This document shows, one piece after another, positions 61,970-64,000 of a stretch of 64,000 bases of DNA. The position numbers and the translations under genes are program-made. Under the pieces are notes generated by a model that had not been told where the DNA came from, searched no databases, and worked only from the letters and a program-made list of their open reading frames with translations. Within the stretch, counting starts at the first letter, position 1; each line of letters opens with the position of its first letter. Origin of the DNA: Flavobacterium dauae (GTDB lineage Bacteria; Bacteroidota; Bacteroidia; Flavobacteriales; Flavobacteriaceae); contig NZ_CP130821.1 in assembly GCF_004151275.2 (NCBI RefSeq), positions 372,001-436,000 of the forward strand. Direction: 5' to 3'.

Positions 61970-64000
61970 TTACTTGACTAAATTTGTGGTTGAACCAATT
62001 TTAAATTTACTTGCTTTTATATCTTGTAAAACATTTACGGCTTCGTTTAAATACATATCGTTGTTTAGGCTTTTAAACCAGCGGTTGCGTTTGTTTTGCA
62101 GCACGGTGTCGTTTTTAATCAACGCTTCTTCACTTGGCAGCGATTTAAAAGTTAAATTGTTTTTGTATTTTTTCAGAACATTAAATTTTTTCGATTGTTC
62201 TTCTAATTGTTTTGATTTTGCAAGATATTCTTCATATTCTAACGGAAACGTATTGTCGTCTTGTTGTTCTTTTACCCATTGTGCACTTTCGTCTAACAAC
62301 TTAAATTCGTTATCTGTGGCAACGCGTTGTTTGCTTTTTTCGATAATCGGTGCAAAATTAAAATTAAATGTGTTATAACGGGCTTTTGCAATTTTATCCC
62401 ACTGCATCGCATTGTCGTTATCGCGTTCGCCTGTGTCAATATACAAGAAACGGTCTGGTAAAACAATATCGCTTTCAACACCTTTTAATTGGGTGGATCC
62501 TCCATTTACACGGTAGAATTTCTGAGTGGTGAATTTCATCGCACCCAAATCGCCAATTTCTTTATTGCTAAAACGGTTCAGATCGATTAAATTTTGAACA
62601 GTTCCTTTTCCGTAAGAATGTTTAGAACCTAAAATCAGTCCACGATTGTAATCCTGAATAGCAGCAGCAAAAATTTCAGAAGCCGATGCCGAATAATTGT
62701 TGATTAAAACCACTAACGGTCCGGTCCATTGTGTTTTATTGTCGCGGTCGTACAGTACATCATTTGATCCTGATTTAGTTTTTACCTGAACTACCGGTCC
62801 TTGCGGAATAAACAAGCCCACCATATCTACCACGGTTTGTAACGATCCGCCGCCGTTGTTGCGTAAATCCATTACAATACCTTCAATGTTTTGCTCTTTT
62901 AAATGTTCAATTTCTTTGGCAACATCTTTAAAAGCATCGCGGTTTTCTTTATTTTCAAAATTGATATAGAATTTAGGTAAATGAATAATTCCGAATTTGC
63001 CCTGTGGGGTTTCAATAACCGACGATTTGGCAAAAGTATCTTCAATTTCAAATTCATCCCGAACAATAGAAATTACTTTTACAGAGCCATCTACTTTTTT
63101 TGTGGTTAATTTTACAATAGTGCCTTTTTTACCTTTAATCATTTTTACCACTTTCTCTAAACGCATACCGGCAATATCTACTGGTTGTTCATTGTTTTGT
63201 GCTACTTTTAAGATAATGTCGCCATTTTCTAGTTCGCCTTGTTTCATAGCAGGACCACCCGGAATAATTTCGGTAATTTCAACGGCATTGTCTTTTTTGC
63301 GAAGCTGTGCACCAATTCCTTCCATAGAACCAGACATACTTTCGTCGAATTTTTGTTTGTCGTCCGGAGCCAAATAGTTGGTGTGTGGATCAAATTGTTC
63401 CAATAGGGTATTTACATAAACCGATAGCCATTCTTCGCGTGAAATTTCATCAAAAAATTCAAAAAACTCATTCAAGGATTTTAAAGCGGTTTCACGTGAT
63501 TCTTTCTCTAATTCGGAGAACGATTTTTTAGGTTCCTTGTTTAAGGTATCGTTTTCCTGCAACTTTAATTTGTCTTCAATGCCTGATAAAACGTTTAATT
63601 TTAATTGCTTACGCCAACGTTCTCTCAGTTCTTCTTTAGATTTTGCCCAAGGTTGCTTTTCGTAATCGGTATCAATTGATTCTTTAACCGAAAAATCCAT
63701 AGGATTTGCTAAAATGTCTTTATAATACGTTTTTGCTTCTTTTAATCGAGCGGTAAACACAGAATAACTATCATTAAAAAACGTTATTTGTTGGTTTTTA
63801 AACTCATCATCCAGTTCGGTTTTGTATTTGTTCAGTCCGTCAATATCAGTTTGTAACAAATAGCGTTTGTTTCCATCTATTATTTTTAGATAATTGGTAA
63901 ATACCTTCCCGGAAAAATCATCGTTTAATTCAACAGGATGATAATGTGCGTTTTGTAAAACCAAATTTAAAACGCCCATTAAAAAAGCTTCTTTCTCCGG
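61970..64000 (-). CDS. prc: C-terminal processing peptidase (S41A, Prc/Tsp), 5' end cut by window
   Basis: Prc/Tsp degrades misfolded and tagged periplasmic proteins. The frame is open to the window end (PEKEAFLMGVLNLV), so the true start and signal peptide lie beyond 64000; at least 676 residues are visible. The order is an N-terminal helical domain (PVELNDDFSGKVFTNYLKIIDGNKRYL), PDZ (SMEGIGAQLRKKDNAVEITEIIPGGPAMKQG), and the protease core with Ser in NYSASASEIFAAAIQDY and Lys in SYGKGTVQNL. A C-terminal DUF3340-type domain follows. It is transcribed toward the permease. Confidence 0.95.
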   Translation of the reverse strand, partial: PEKEAFLMGVLNLVLQNAHYHPVELNDDFSGKVFTNYLKIIDGNKRYLLQTDIDGLNKYKTELDDEFKNQQITFFNDSYSVFTARLKEAKTYYKDILANPMDFSVKESIDTDYEKQPWAKSKEELRERWRKQLKLNVLSGIEDKLKLQENDTLNKEPKKSFSELEKESRETALKSLNEFFEFFDEISREEWLSVYVNTLLEQFDPHTNYLAPDDKQKFDESMSGSMEGIGAQLRKKDNAVEITEIIPGGPAMKQGELENGDIILKVAQNNEQPVDIAGMRLEKVVKMIKGKKGTIVKLTTKKVDGSVKVISIVRDEFEIEDTFAKSSVIETPQGKFGIIHLPKFYINFENKENRDAFKDVAKEIEHLKEQNIEGIVMDLRNNGGGSLQTVVDMVGLFIPQGPVVQVKTKSGSNDVLYDRDNKTQWTGPLVVLINNYSASASEIFAAAIQDYNRGLILGSKHSYGKGTVQNLIDLNRFSNKEIGDLGAMKFTTQKFYRVNGGSTQLKGVESDIVLPDRFLYIDTGERDNDNAMQWDKIAKARYNTFNFNFAPIIEKSKQRVATDNEFKLLDESAQWVKEQQDDNTFPLEYEEYLAKSKQLEEQSKKFNVLKKYKNNLTFKSLPSEEALIKNDTVLQNKRNRWFKSLNNDMYLNEAVNVLQDIKASKFKIGSTTNLVK

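Overview
This window is chromosomal DNA from a low-GC member of the Flavobacteriaceae (Bacteroidota). I base that on the complete gliding/type IX secretion block gldKLMN, the flavobacterial operon orders (miaB to groEL; DUF6089-uppS-bamA-ompH-ompH), upstream boxes of the TAnnTTTG/TTG type used by Bacteroidota sigma factors, and the near absence of Shine-Dalgarno sequences. The genus cannot be fixed from sequence alone; Flavobacterium, Myroides and their relatives all fit. Most of the window is core genome with short gaps. No intergenic stretch exceeds about 300 bases except 53044-53382, which holds a tRNA gene.

Layout. 1-7377 (minus): miaB, a YcxB-like membrane protein, a sigma-54 activator, lptE, a TPR protein and secG, followed by groES and a groEL cut by the window start. 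7508-9001 (plus): a SLOG-fold protein followed three bases later by a WYL-domain regulator. 9067-20838 (plus): topA, an arginase-fold protein with lost metal ligands, gldK, gldL, gldM and gldN, a repeat element, an FAD oxidoreductase and an ABC-F ATPase. 20885-33949: aspS, brnQ, a small lipoprotein, an MFS exporter, two poorly known proteins (DUF6891-like and DUF695), lepA, a secreted unknown, OsmC, pirin, DinB-like and dusB. 33976-41984 (minus): a cytochrome c lipoprotein and the envelope operon CBS protein-nadK-DUF6089-uppS-bamA-ompH-skp. 42129-51070: pdxJ, a secreted unknown, an alpha/beta hydrolase, a FadL-type porin with a GDSL lipoprotein, a small membrane protein, tig, clpP and clpX. 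51164-53240: two GIN-domain (DUF2807) proteins around a YegP-like protein, then tRNA-Met(CAT). 53383-64000: a coiled-coil lipoprotein, a Kef-type antiporter, a putative AbiC-like membrane protein, a DUF5715 peptidase-like protein, an FAD oxidoreductase, a GH25 lysozyme, two small convergent unknown genes, an OppC-type permease, and a C-terminal processing peptidase whose N-terminus lies beyond the window.

How the genes work together. Much of the window serves envelope biogenesis: SecG, LptE, BamA, Skp/OmpH, UppS, and the GldKLMN motor and ring of type IX secretion. A second theme is protein quality control (GroES/GroEL, trigger factor, ClpP, ClpX, the S41 protease, LepA). The accessory or less understood parts are the SLOG-WYL pair, the arginase-like pseudoenzyme beside gldK, the AbiC-like gene, the GIN-YegP-GIN cluster, and a small minus-strand gene at 60.2-60.8 kb with a promoter, a short leader ORF and twin hairpins. 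Several dispersed-repeat remnants occur in gaps (17.7, 30.0, 59.75 and 61.9 kb). I saw no CRISPR array, insertion sequence, prophage or rRNA gene.
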